Positions 25,607 to 33,761 of a stretch of 51,769 nucleotides of DNA are shown here, one piece after another; position 1 is the stretch's first letter, and each line of letters starts with the position of its first letter. This DNA is from Nostoc paludosum FACHB-159 (GTDB lineage: Bacteria > Cyanobacteriota > Cyanobacteriia > Cyanobacteriales > Nostocaceae): positions 1 through 51,769 of the forward strand of contig NZ_JACJTU010000046.1 of the NCBI RefSeq assembly GCF_014698835.1, read 5' to 3'. A program made the position numbers and the translations under genes. The notes under the pieces are model-generated. The model was not told the origin of the DNA, did not search any database, and saw nothing but the letters and a program-made list of their open reading frames with translations.

Positions 25607-25933
25607 ATGACAAGCAGACAACAGTTACATCAGAGATTCACATCAAGTTCTGATTCTAAAGTACCTTATCAGGATCAATTCAGCATTCAATTATTATTGG
25701 GAAAATTCTGGAGATGGTTTGTTGACTTCCTCTATAAAGAACCCGAACCAGAAGTTTGGGAACGGCGTGATGCCTACGGCGGGCTGCGCCTACGCCAAGG
25801 CAATACATGGTGGTTTGCTTATGATCCAGCAACAGGAAAATCTGCTTCTTTGGGTTCGGAACAAGAAGTTTTAATTTGGATTGAGCAACTTTATTATCAA
25901 AAAACTTTAGCTGCTAACAAACATAGATGGTAA
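25607..25933 (+). CDS. Hypothetical protein in a MerR-controlled pair (108 aa)
   Basis: ATG at 25607. Family not recognised. There is an amphipathic segment with Trp/Phe (LLLGKFWRWFVDFLYKEPEP), then an ordered part TWWFAYDPATGKSASLGSEQ and EVLIWIEQLYYQ. The WWFAYDPATG-SEEEVLxWxxQxxY pattern recurs in the next gene (WWIIDDSLIG, EEEVLAWLAQNHY), so the two proteins share a domain. A dispersed-repeat sequence (25765-25796) encodes residues RDAYGGLRLRQ in frame. Control by the MerR box suggests metal-induced expression; no metal ligands stand out. Confidence 0.7.
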   Translation: MTSRQQLHQRFTSSSDSKVPYQDQFSIQLLLGKFWRWFVDFLYKEPEPEVWERRDAYGGLRLRQGNTWWFAYDPATGKSASLGSEQEVLIWIEQLYYQKTLAANKHRW

Positions 25934-25974
25934 AGCAAAGCCTAAGAGAATATTTAGTTCTACGGAGATTAGTT

Positions 25975-26334
25975 ATGAGAATAATACCCGATAAATTTTT
26001 TGATGATTTTCAAACTTACCAAAAACAAGAATGGACACCTTCAAATGTTTCTGATGGATTTAGACCTCAATTTCATGAAGTCAGCCAACCTTTGAATCAT
26101 GCAGCTAGAGCGATCGCTCTAGCTTTGATGGACAATTCAACTGCTTTTATTTGGCAGACAAGCGATCGCATGGGAAATATCTGGTGGATTATTGATGATT
26201 CACTGATCGGAAATCGTTTCCATGCGTTATCTGAAGAGGAAGTTCTTGCTTGGCTTGCACAAAATCACTATGCTAAACCTAACTCATCACAAAGTATTTC
26301 AAGTGATGTAGACTTTATTATCAAAAAAATCTAG
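25975..26334 (+). CDS. Hypothetical protein, paralogous domain to preceding gene (119 aa)
   Basis: Start chosen at ATG 25975, which has GGAG seven bases upstream; the ATG at 25927 overlaps the previous gene and has no ribosome site. The protein holds RAIALALMDNSTAFIWQTSD, then RMGNIWWIIDDSLIGNRFHA and EEEVLAWLAQNHY, a pattern like the C-terminal half of its neighbour. No known family. The two-gene unit sits behind a MerR-type promoter and ends at a 13-bp hairpin at 26428. Confidence 0.7.
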   Translation: MRIIPDKFFDDFQTYQKQEWTPSNVSDGFRPQFHEVSQPLNHAARAIALALMDNSTAFIWQTSDRMGNIWWIIDDSLIGNRFHALSEEEVLAWLAQNHYAKPNSSQSISSDVDFIIKKI

Positions 26335-26427
26335 TTTATAACAAACAGAAACAGAAAGGCAGAGGTAATACCAATTGTGTATGAAGATACACTCATCTAA
26401 AAGAGAAAAAACTTAAACAGGAAGAAA

Positions 26428-26457
26428 TGTAGAGACCTTACGTATAAGGTCTCTACA
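26428..26457. terminator. Bidirectional terminator hairpin
   Basis: TGTAGAGACCTTA-CGTA-TAAGGTCTCTACA, a 13-bp perfect stem with a 4-nt loop, between convergent transcripts of the hypothetical pair and the phytochelatin synthase operon. No long U-run on either side. Confidence 0.65.
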
Positions 26458-26489
26458 CATATTACACAAATATGCAAACTGTTGTACAT

Positions 26490-27683
26490 TTAATTTGATA
26501 ATGTTTGAAATAAATTCTGTAACGCTAACATTTGTTCTTTTAAGCTAACTACTTCCTGACGCATCAGTGGGGGCAGCGTATCGACTTCTCGGAGTTGATA
26601 TATCTGAGAACGCAAATGCTCATTTAGCGGTTGATAAATTTCCTCTGGACAAGATAAAAGAAACATTGTTAGCAAATAAGCTAAGTTTTTCTCTTGGAGT
26701 TGCCACTTTTCTGTAACAGAAGTTTCAGGGAAATTTCTAGTCAACAGTACGTCTTGAGCAACTGTCCATAAAGGATGCGATTTAATTTCTTCCAATAAAC
26801 AGCACCATATCTCAAAAAATTCATTTGATAGATTATCTCCAGTAATGCAGAGAACAGAAGTTAACTCTAGTGGCAAATTTATTAATATCGTATCCAGTAA
26901 CGCAAATAATGAATCTGGCTGTTCTTGAGCCAGTAAAGTTGGTGCAATATCCTTAAAATAAGGCGCAACTTTCGCCCATTGATGTATATCAACTCCTACA
27001 TGAAAGAAGTTTTGACTGGAAATATTCTTATTAGAAATAAGGATATAGCCACGACACTTACCAGTTGCAGTATCAATGGGTTGTAGAGCATCCCATAAAA
27101 CATTTAGGGGAACCCAGTGAGGTGGGTATTTAAAACGAGCTACATCTAAAAGCAACACAAGGTCACGTTCCGGATGGTATCCTCCCACTGGTGAAAAGTG
27201 TCCATCCCCAGTTTGTCCTACAACTTGTCGTGAATAGCAAATAACTAAATGTAAACCTTGAGTTAGAAAGGTGGCTTGCTTAACAGCTTCTCGGAACTCT
27301 TGTAGGTTGCTTTGGTCGTAACGATAGGGTTGTACTTTAGCTCCATTGCAACGCGCTAAACAGACAAATTCGTCGAAAGTAATGCCTTGATTTTGAACAT
27401 TTGTCAGTGGTTGGCAACATTCGAGAAATTCTTCACCGTACCATCTCCATACACCTTTCCAAATTCGCCCAGGATCAATGGATAAGGCGTTGAGAACCAT
27501 GACTAAAGTACCTAACCCGCAAAAAGCTGGCTCTGACTGAGTATGAAATTGTTCAGCCAGTGGAAAATAACCCTCCATACCCCCTAATGCGATCGCTTCC
27601 TGAAAGATTTGTCGTCCATCAGGGGAAGCAAAAGAAATACTAGGAGGAGGTAAGGGACGACGATAAAATCCTTCAGTAATCAT
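26490..27683 (-). CDS. pcs: Full-length plant-type phytochelatin synthase
   Basis: ATG at 27683 (MITEGFYRRPLPPP). The catalytic triad of the papain-like phytochelatin domain is present: Cys55 (QSEPAFCGLG), His162 (GDGHFSPVGGYHP) and Asp180 (LLLDVARFKYPPHW), nearly the numbering of Arabidopsis PCS1 (56, 162, 180). The extra cysteines Cys89-Cys90 and Cys108 of plant enzymes are also kept. Unlike the short (about 220-250 aa) PCS-like proteins known from Nostoc, it has a C-terminal domain (to 397) ending in a plant-like LMRQEVVSLKEQMLALQNLF helix. It should join glutathione gamma-Glu-Cys units into phytochelatins that bind Cd, Zn, Cu. Last gene after two YdcZ-type genes under a MerR-type promoter. 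Confidence 0.93.
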   Translation of the reverse strand: MITEGFYRRPLPPPSISFASPDGRQIFQEAIALGGMEGYFPLAEQFHTQSEPAFCGLGTLVMVLNALSIDPGRIWKGVWRWYGEEFLECCQPLTNVQNQGITFDEFVCLARCNGAKVQPYRYDQSNLQEFREAVKQATFLTQGLHLVICYSRQVVGQTGDGHFSPVGGYHPERDLVLLLDVARFKYPPHWVPLNVLWDALQPIDTATGKCRGYILISNKNISSQNFFHVGVDIHQWAKVAPYFKDIAPTLLAQEQPDSLFALLDTILINLPLELTSVLCITGDNLSNEFFEIWCCLLEEIKSHPLWTVAQDVLLTRNFPETSVTEKWQLQEKNLAYLLTMFLLSCPEEIYQPLNEHLRSQIYQLREVDTLPPLMRQEVVSLKEQMLALQNLFQTLSN

Positions 27684-27749
27684 GAACAAAGAAAATCTCA
27701 ACTATGATGGATTGAATTATTGCAGATATTCAGATATATCATTAGTCAG

Positions 27750-28211
27750 TTATCTGTTGTGTTTAGCATCTAATTGTGTAAGTATAACTGCGGCTAATAA
27801 AAGCCCAGTTCCTAATAATCTGGGCGCACTGACGATATGACTCATAACCCCAAATAAACCAAACTGGTCAATGATCAGTGACATCAGCATCTGTCCAAAT
27901 GCTACAGCCATTGTTGTGTTTGTCAAACCTAATTTAGGAATGCTGAGAGTATTGAGCGTTACGTAAGTTGCTCCCAAAGCACCGCCAAAGAAAGCCCACC
28001 AAGGAGCTTGAGACAATTGGTTGAGGGATAGCGGGCCGATGACTCTCAGCACCATCAGTAGTGCTAAAGTTGTAAATCCAATAGTGAAATTAACAGTAGC
28101 AGCACCGATCGCGGAACGAATTACTTGCATTAATCGAACATTAGCAGCACTACCATAAGCAAGCAGTCCGCCAGCAGAACCAGCACCAGCGATCGCTAGC
28201 AAAATTTCCAT
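27750..28211 (-). CDS. YdcZ (DUF606) DMT-family membrane protein, second of pair
   Basis: 153 aa, four to five membrane segments. Signature features: SIGAATVNF-like IRSAIGAATVNFTIGFTTLA, APWWAFFGGALGATYVTLNT, and FGQMLMSLIIDQFGLFG. DUF606 proteins are half-size members of the drug/metabolite transporter superfamily and often work as heterodimers from paired genes. The gene starts 24 nt after its partner and lies 66 nt before the phytochelatin synthase. It may move glutathione, phytochelatin, or their metal complexes; this is inferred. Confidence 0.83.
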   Translation of the reverse strand: MEILLAIAGAGSAGGLLAYGSAANVRLMQVIRSAIGAATVNFTIGFTTLALLMVLRVIGPLSLNQLSQAPWWAFFGGALGATYVTLNTLSIPKLGLTNTTMAVAFGQMLMSLIIDQFGLFGVMSHIVSAPRLLGTGLLLAAVILTQLDAKHNR

Positions 28212-28235
28212 ACTAATACTCCAAACTAAAAACTC

Positions 28236-28751
28236 TTATTTCAAAGTGAGAAAGAAAACGGCTAAGAGTAATAATGCTCCAGCAATGCGTCGGTTAGGCG
28301 TGAGACGACGAGGCTGCACTGAGAGCCATCCAAAATGATCTACCAGCATACCCATGAAAGATTGACCACTGACAATCAACGCAATTGTGAGCGTAGTTCC
28401 CAAGTTAGTTGTCAAGTATGCACTTGAGGTTATGTACCAAGCACCCACCAATCCGCCACAAAAAGCCCACCAAGGTGCTTTGGGTAACGCAGACCAATTT
28501 GGTCGTCCGAATTTGCCAGTTAATAGAAGACTTACGAGAACTATAGTGCCTACGAAGTAGGAAATATCTCCAGCTAGAGGGAAAGAACCTATTGACCGAG
28601 CTAACTGAGCATTAATTGCTGCTTGAATAGGCAGTACGGCTCCATTAAAGAAAGCAATTAACAGAGAAGGTGAAGGGGGACGAATTAAGGTTGAAACAGT
28701 GGGAGATTTTGAAACAGTGGTTTTTGTTGAGGGTAGATGGATGATGCTCAT
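28236..28751 (-). CDS. YdcZ (DUF606) DMT-family membrane protein, first of pair
   Basis: 171 aa with a hydrophilic 25-residue N-terminus (STKTTVSKSPTVSTLIRPP), then the DUF606 pattern: LIAFFNGAVLPIQAAINAQL, APWWAFCGGLVGAWYITSSA, GQSFMGMLVDHFGWLSVQ and RRIAGALLLLAVF. It pairs with the next gene, so the two halves probably assemble as an antiparallel heterodimer. It is the first gene of the phytochelatin synthase operon; a MerR-type box lies about 150 bp upstream on the minus strand. Confidence 0.83.
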   Translation of the reverse strand: MSIIHLPSTKTTVSKSPTVSTLIRPPSPSLLIAFFNGAVLPIQAAINAQLARSIGSFPLAGDISYFVGTIVLVSLLLTGKFGRPNWSALPKAPWWAFCGGLVGAWYITSSAYLTTNLGTTLTIALIVSGQSFMGMLVDHFGWLSVQPRRLTPNRRIAGALLLLAVFFLTLK

Positions 28752-28896
28752 AGCTGTTAGTCCAGTGAATTACAAGTCCGACGCTGAACTATGCCAGAAC
28801 AGCTGAAATGGTATAACCATAGGCAAATTTTGCCAATAGCGCATTCCAAAAGCTTTCCGAACTTTAGATCAAGCTGGTTATTGTTTGCTGGAGTTT

Positions 28897-28928
28897 ATCT
28901 TCAAATATCTAGTTCACTGGAGAGTCAA
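28897..28928 (-). promoter_or_regulatory. MerR-type promoter box before the ydcZ-pcs operon
   Basis: Minus strand TTGACT (28928-28923), then CTCCAGTGAACTAG (right half-site degenerate), 20-bp spacer and GAAGAT at the -10 place. It reads left toward 28751. The box for copA is 110 bp to the right and reads the other way. Confidence 0.65.
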
Positions 28929-29038
28929 GAGACTTGAACAGAAATTTTTCCCCAGTTCAGTTAATGTATGGGAAATAGCTGCAAAGCTAGTTGAGAAAGG
29001 ACTTTTTGCGTAGTTCCAATTTTTTTTCCTCTACCCTC

Positions 29039-29070
29039 TTGACACTCCAGTTCACTGGAGCATTCAAGAT
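29039..29070 (+). promoter_or_regulatory. MerR-type promoter box before copA
   Basis: TTGACA (29039-29044), perfect dyad CTCCAGT-TC-ACTGGAG (29045-29060), 20-bp spacer, CAAGAT (29065-29070). The copA start is 41 bp further on. Confidence 0.8.
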
Positions 29071-29111
29071 GAAATCAGTCTTGAACACGACTTGATAATT
29101 GGAGCTTTGAA

Positions 29112-31373
29112 ATGGAGAATGCCACACTTAAACTACGCGGTATGAGTTGCGCTTCCTGCGCCAGAAGTATTGAAGATGCGATTAGTTCTGTCCCTGGTGT
29201 AAATGAATGTAGTGTGAATTTTGGTGCAGAACAGGCAACAGTTGATTATGACCCCAGAAAAACAGATTTACAAGCCATACAAGAGGCAGTAGATGCAGCA
29301 GGTTATTCTGCCTATCCCCTCCAAGAACAAAATCTGATGGCGGGAGAAGATGATGAAGAGAAAAGATATCGCCTGAAAGAATCCCGTGATTTACAACAAA
29401 AAGTAACAGTAGGGGGCATCATTAGCATAGTGCTGGTGATTGGCTCACTACCAATGATGACAGGGTTAAACCTACCTTTTATTCCCACATGGTTGCATAA
29501 CCCTTGGCTGCAATTAGTCCTCACCACTCCTGTACAGTTCTGGTGTGGTTACTCCTTTTACGTTAATACCTGGAAAGCTTTCAAACGTCATGCTGCCACA
29601 ATGGATACCTTAATAGCGTTAGGTACAAGTGCAGCTTATTTATATTCCCTATTCGCCACCTTATTTCCTGACTTTTTCATTGCTCAGGGATTGATGCCAG
29701 ATGTATATTACGAAACCGCGGCGATTGTAATTACCCTGATTCTATTGGGACGACTGTTTGAAAATCGCGCCAAAGGGCAAACCTCAGAAGCTATTCGTAA
29801 GCTGATTGGTTTACAGGCGAAAACAGCAAGGTTAATTCGCAACGGACGAGAAATAGATGTACCCATTGAAGAAGTACAAATTGGCGATGTGGTGCTGGTG
29901 CGTCCAGGGGAAAAGATTCCCGTTGATGGGGAAGTAGTTGATGGGACATCCACAGTTGATGAAGCGATGGTGACTGGGGAAAGTGTACCCGTGAAGAAGC
30001 AACCAGGGGATGAAGTCATCGGAGCTACTATCAACAAAACTGGAAGTTTTAAATTTCGAGCGACAAGAGTTGGTAAAGATACCGTACTGGCGCAGATTGT
30101 CCAACTAGTGCAGCAAGCTCAAGGCTCAAAAGCTCCTATTCAAAGACTAGCAGACCAAGTTACGGGGTGGTTTGTGCCGGCGGTAATTGCGATCGCCATT
30201 CTTACCTTTATCATCTGGTACAACATCATGGGCAATGTCACCCTGGCGTTGATTACCACAGTTGGGGTATTAATCATCGCTTGTCCTTGTGCATTGGGTT
30301 TAGCTACACCGACTTCTGTGATGGTAGGTACAGGTAAAGGTGCAGAAAACGGCATCTTAATTAAAGGTGCGGAAAGCTTAGAAATAGCACACCAGATTCA
30401 AACAATTGTCTTGGACAAAACAGGCACAATTACCCAAGGTAAACCCACAGTTACAGATTTTCTCACAGTTGACGGTACACGTAACGGCAACGAAATGAAG
30501 CTGATACAACTAGCTGCATCCTTAGAACGCAATTCGGAACACCCCTTGGCAGAAGCAGTTGTCAGATATGCTCAATTTCTGCAACTGCCATCAGTGGATG
30601 TCAGAGATTTTGAAGCGATCGCAGGTAGCGGTGTCCAAGGTATCGTTTCTAACCGTCTTGTGCAAATTGGTACACAACGCTGGATGGAAGAGTTAGGCAT
30701 TTACACCCAAACCTTGCAACAAGACAAAGAACGCTTAGAATACCTGGGTAAAACAGCAGTTTGGTTGGCAGTTGACGGCAAAATACAAGGATTGATGGGG
30801 ATTGCTGATGCCATTAAACCTACTTCCACCCAGGCTGTGAGAGCATTACAAAAACTTGGTTTAGAAGTTGTGATGCTCACAGGTGATAACCGCCGCACCG
30901 CAGAAAGTATTGCCCGTGAAGTTGGTATCAAGCGGGTTTTGGCAGAAGTGCGTCCCGACCAAAAAGCCGCGACAGTACAAGCATTACAAGCAGAAGACAA
31001 AATTGTGGCGATGGTTGGCGATGGTATCAATGATGCACCAGCTTTAGCTCAAGCCGATGTAGGAATTGCAATTGGTACAGGTACAGATGTGGCGATCGCC
31101 GCTAGTGATATCACCTTAATCTCTGGTGATTTGCAAGGCATAGTTACAGCCATTCAACTCAGCCGCGCTACAATTCGCAACATTCGCCAAAACTTATTCT
31201 TCGCCTTCATTTACAACGTTGCTGGTATTCCTATCGCCGCCGGGATTCTCTTCCCCATCTTCGGTTGGTTACTGAACCCCATCATCGCCGGTGCAGCAAT
31301 GGCCTTTAGTTCAGTTTCTGTAGTCACTAATGCACTGCGTTTACGTAACTTCCAACCTAAAACACTCGCATAG
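29112..31373 (+). CDS. copA: CopA-type Cu(I)-translocating P1B ATPase
   Basis: 753 aa. The N-terminal HMA domain has Cys13 and Cys16 in GMSCASCARSIEDA. It has eight membrane spans, actuator motif VTGESVPVKK, the CPC metal site (391-393), DKTGTIT with phosphorylated Asp435, the SEHPLAEA nucleotide motif, GDGINDAPALA, and a TM8 with MAFSSVSVVTNALRL, the signature of Cu(I)/Ag(I) pumps. It should pump Cu(I) from the cytosol into the periplasm. A MerR-type promoter with the best dyad in the window precedes it. A 26-residue peptide gene and the cupredoxin gene follow, likely in the same transcript. Confidence 0.95.
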   Translation: MENATLKLRGMSCASCARSIEDAISSVPGVNECSVNFGAEQATVDYDPRKTDLQAIQEAVDAAGYSAYPLQEQNLMAGEDDEEKRYRLKESRDLQQKVTVGGIISIVLVIGSLPMMTGLNLPFIPTWLHNPWLQLVLTTPVQFWCGYSFYVNTWKAFKRHAATMDTLIALGTSAAYLYSLFATLFPDFFIAQGLMPDVYYETAAIVITLILLGRLFENRAKGQTSEAIRKLIGLQAKTARLIRNGREIDVPIEEVQIGDVVLVRPGEKIPVDGEVVDGTSTVDEAMVTGESVPVKKQPGDEVIGATINKTGSFKFRATRVGKDTVLAQIVQLVQQAQGSKAPIQRLADQVTGWFVPAVIAIAILTFIIWYNIMGNVTLALITTVGVLIIACPCALGLATPTSVMVGTGKGAENGILIKGAESLEIAHQIQTIVLDKTGTITQGKPTVTDFLTVDGTRNGNEMKLIQLAASLERNSEHPLAEAVVRYAQFLQLPSVDVRDFEAIAGSGVQGIVSNRLVQIGTQRWMEELGIYTQTLQQDKERLEYLGKTAVWLAVDGKIQGLMGIADAIKPTSTQAVRALQKLGLEVVMLTGDNRRTAESIAREVGIKRVLAEVRPDQKAATVQALQAEDKIVAMVGDGINDAPALAQADVGIAIGTGTDVAIAASDITLISGDLQGIVTAIQLSRATIRNIRQNLFFAFIYNVAGIPIAAGILFPIFGWLLNPIIAGAAMAFSSVSVVTNALRLRNFQPKTLA

Positions 31374-31384
31374 AGGAAATAACA

Positions 31385-31465
31385 ATGTTCAATCAAACCA
31401 TATTTTTCGGGACTTTAGCAGGATTTGGATTTCTGTTGGGAGTGATTTCAGGAACTTTAGTATAG
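31385..31465 (+). CDS. 26-residue hydrophobic membrane micropeptide
   Basis: ATG at 31385 has AGAGGAA seven bases upstream and begins 11 nt after copA. The peptide is one hydrophobic helix (FNQTIFFGTLAGFGFLLGVI) with a short polar start and no cysteines. A single-span peptide co-expressed with a P-type ATPase recalls regulatory peptides such as KdpF-type or sarcolipin-like subunits, but that analogy is inference. It was found by looking for short frames with ribosome sites. Confidence 0.6.
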   Translation: MFNQTIFFGTLAGFGFLLGVISGTLV

Positions 31466-31524
31466 CTAACAATTTACACCAATTTTCTTTCAATCCCCAA
31501 AACTCAGACCATAGCTGACTTTCT

Positions 31525-31566
31525 TAATTACGAATTACGTTAGCGTAGCGGGGCGTAGCCCATTAC
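31525..31566. repeat. Small dispersed palindromic repeat
   Basis: TTAGCGTAGCGGGGCGTAGC and flanking ATTACGAA copies form a palindrome-rich patch between the micropeptide and the cupredoxin gene. It belongs to the GCGTAGCCC-type small dispersed repeats common in Nostoc genomes. Confidence 0.5.
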
Positions 31567-31601
31567 GAACTACGAATTATATCCATGTAGGAGGTTTTTC
31601 A

Positions 31602-32540
31602 ATGGTGAACAAAGCAGCACTCATCGGTAGTATAGCCAGTTTAGGAATTGTATTAGGAATTGCATCTGGTGAAGCAGCCGCACAAAAATCCCATGATGCA
31701 CACTCATCTGCAACCACCCAAACTAATCAATTTCAACGTATCGATCAGCCATTAGGTAACAAAATAGCCGTCACCCTCGGCGGATTAGGACTACTTGGCT
31801 TAGAACTTTGGTGGTTCTTGCTGAGTAAACCCAAGTCTCAGAAAGCAGTTGCAGCGGGTGGAGGTATTCAAGAAGTCACCGTCACTGTAGATGGGGGATA
31901 CGATCCCAGCCGAATTGTGGTGCAAGTAGGGAAACCAGTAAGGCTGAAATTTGAACGCAAAGATCCCAGCAGTTGCTTAGAACAAGTGCTGATTCCAGAT
32001 TTTTACATTGCCGCAGATTTACCGCTTAATCAAGTAACCACTGTGGAATTTACACCCAAACAAGCTGGAACTTATCTCTTTACCTGTGGCATGAATATGT
32101 TTCGCGGTGAAATTCAAGCCGAAGCTTCAGACATTCAATCAACAGTCATAAAGGAAGAAAAAACGATGAAAGAACCACAACCCAAATCCTTCAGTTCAAT
32201 CGATGAGCATGAAACAACTGTAGAGCAAAGAATTCAGAAAACCACCATCAATGTAGATAAGGGATATGCACCGAATCATGTTGTTGTCCAAGCGGGACAA
32301 AGAGTACAACTCAACTTTCTGCGCGAAAATCCCAGTAATTGCCTTGCGAAAGTGCTAATTCCTGATTTTGGTATTGCTGCTGATTTACCAGTCAATCAAT
32401 TAACCTCAATTGAGTTTACACCCGAAAAACCAGGCGAGTATGCTTTCACCTGCGGGATGAATATGTTTCGTGGTGCAATTTCAGTCCAAGCCACAGATGA
32501 TAGTGAAAAAACTACTTCTACTCAAATTAGTTTCTCCTGA
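31602..32540 (+). CDS. Membrane-anchored double-cupredoxin protein
   Basis: 312 aa. ATG has TAGGAGG seven bases upstream. A signal peptide or first span (about 5-25), a His-containing linker, and a span at about 52-73 (AVTLGGLGLLGLELWWFLL) are followed by two tandem cupredoxin-like units (about 88-175 and 210-300). Each has ...SCLEQVLIPDF/NCLAKVLIPDF and ends in FTCGMNMFRG, giving Cys, Cys and Met ligands. The units are alike, so the gene arose by internal duplication. It should bind copper outside the cytoplasmic membrane, next to CopA. Possible electron carrier or copper store. Confidence 0.87.
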   Translation: MVNKAALIGSIASLGIVLGIASGEAAAQKSHDAHSSATTQTNQFQRIDQPLGNKIAVTLGGLGLLGLELWWFLLSKPKSQKAVAAGGGIQEVTVTVDGGYDPSRIVVQVGKPVRLKFERKDPSSCLEQVLIPDFYIAADLPLNQVTTVEFTPKQAGTYLFTCGMNMFRGEIQAEASDIQSTVIKEEKTMKEPQPKSFSSIDEHETTVEQRIQKTTINVDKGYAPNHVVVQAGQRVQLNFLRENPSNCLAKVLIPDFGIAADLPVNQLTSIEFTPEKPGEYAFTCGMNMFRGAISVQATDDSEKTTSTQISFS

Positions 32541-32706
32541 GCATGGTGAAAGCAGGTGAATTTTGCCCCTGCTGTCACAACTGGATTGCCTATCTCGTCT
32601 AGCTTAGTGAATGCCTAGTTCGGAGATATGTATGCTTTTTGTCAAGCTGTCCTTGAAGTCAGTTTAGGGGACAGGATTCATTCGTTAACTTTCTAAGGAA
32701 TCGAAA

Positions 32707-33126
32707 ATGATTGATATTGGACTTACGCATATTGCTCTGCCTGTCTCAAATATTGAACAAAGTATTGAGTTTTACGCTACCTACGCACAAATGCAAGTGG
32801 TTCATCGTCGCATTGATACTGACACAGAAGTTGTGGTTGCTTGGCTAACAGACCATACTCGCCCATTTGCAATTGTTCTCATTGAAACTAAGTCAATACA
32901 TCCTGTTCTCTCGCCATTAGCACATCTGGGAATTGGCTGTAAGAGTCGTGAAGCAATGGATGTTTTGTGTGATCAGGCTCGTCAAGCGGGGGTACTGGTT
33001 GACGAACCCAAAGATTCTGGGTATCCGGTCGGATATTGGGCATTCTTGCGAGACCCAGATGGTCACACATTGGAATTATCTTACGGCCAGGAGATTGGTC
33101 TAACAGTGGAGCAGGGGAATATTTAG
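32707..33126 (+). CDS. Glyoxalase/VOC-family metal-dependent protein
   Basis: 139 aa with two beta-alpha-beta-beta-beta modules of the vicinal oxygen chelate fold: LTHIALPVSNIEQSIEFYAT and HLGIGCKSREAMDVLCDQAR, then YWAFLRDPDGHTLELSYGQE. Probable metal ligands are His in the first strand, His before LGIG and Glu in LELSY. It could be a lactoylglutathione-lyase-like enzyme or a thiol-conjugate enzyme. AAGGAAT precedes ATG. Likely in the copA region transcript group with DoxX and the epimerase. Confidence 0.85.
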   Translation: MIDIGLTHIALPVSNIEQSIEFYATYAQMQVVHRRIDTDTEVVVAWLTDHTRPFAIVLIETKSIHPVLSPLAHLGIGCKSREAMDVLCDQARQAGVLVDEPKDSGYPVGYWAFLRDPDGHTLELSYGQEIGLTVEQGNI

Positions 33127-33157
33127 CACACATTTTTGAAAAAATAGGAGAATTTTT

Positions 33158-33613
33158 ATGAAAGGCGATCATCTGCGCTCGACTACCCAAGCCACAAATT
33201 TACAACCACAAAAACCATACAATACCGGACTTCATGCAACTCGCAATTATTTGCCATTGATTGCCCGCATTCTTTTATCTAGCTTATTCTTGTGGTCAGG
33301 GTTCAATAAAATTCTTCACCCAGCTGATACACAAGCATATATGGCCGCCTATGGGATGCCTTTCACCTGGCTATTTTTACCAGTAGCGATCGCCCTAGAA
33401 ATTTCGGCTGGACTGTCTTTACTCCTGGGTTTCTATGCACGCTTAGGAGCTGCGGCTTTAGCCATATTCACCTTCATCGCTACCTTTATTTTCCATAGCA
33501 ACTTTGCTAACCCAATTGAGCAGATCATGTTCATGAAAAATCTGTGCATCATCGGTGGGTTACTAATGGTCATTCAGTACGGTTCTGGCAACATTGCTTG
33601 GCGACCACGTTAA
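33158..33613 (+). CDS. DoxX-family membrane protein
   Basis: 151 aa. Four membrane segments with the DoxX signature LIARILLSSLFLWSGFNKIL at the start and LEISAGLSLLLGFYARLGA, then FTFIATFIFHSNFANP and a final span (MKNLCIIGGLLMVIQYGSG). DoxX proteins form redox or thiol-stress membrane complexes in several bacteria. ATAGGAG lies nine bases before ATG 33158. It follows the VOC gene by 31 nt and fits an operon. Confidence 0.87.
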   Translation: MKGDHLRSTTQATNLQPQKPYNTGLHATRNYLPLIARILLSSLFLWSGFNKILHPADTQAYMAAYGMPFTWLFLPVAIALEISAGLSLLLGFYARLGAAALAIFTFIATFIFHSNFANPIEQIMFMKNLCIIGGLLMVIQYGSGNIAWRPR

Positions 33614-33761
33614 TGGGTTTAATTATCCGTCTTTCTCTGCGCTCATCTGCTTCTATCTGCGGTTAATTATTCTTGATATCTTATTATCTACAACTTTAGA
33701 TGAATTGGGTATCACAAATTAATTTTTCATCTCGTTTAATTCAACGTATTCTAATTCAGAG

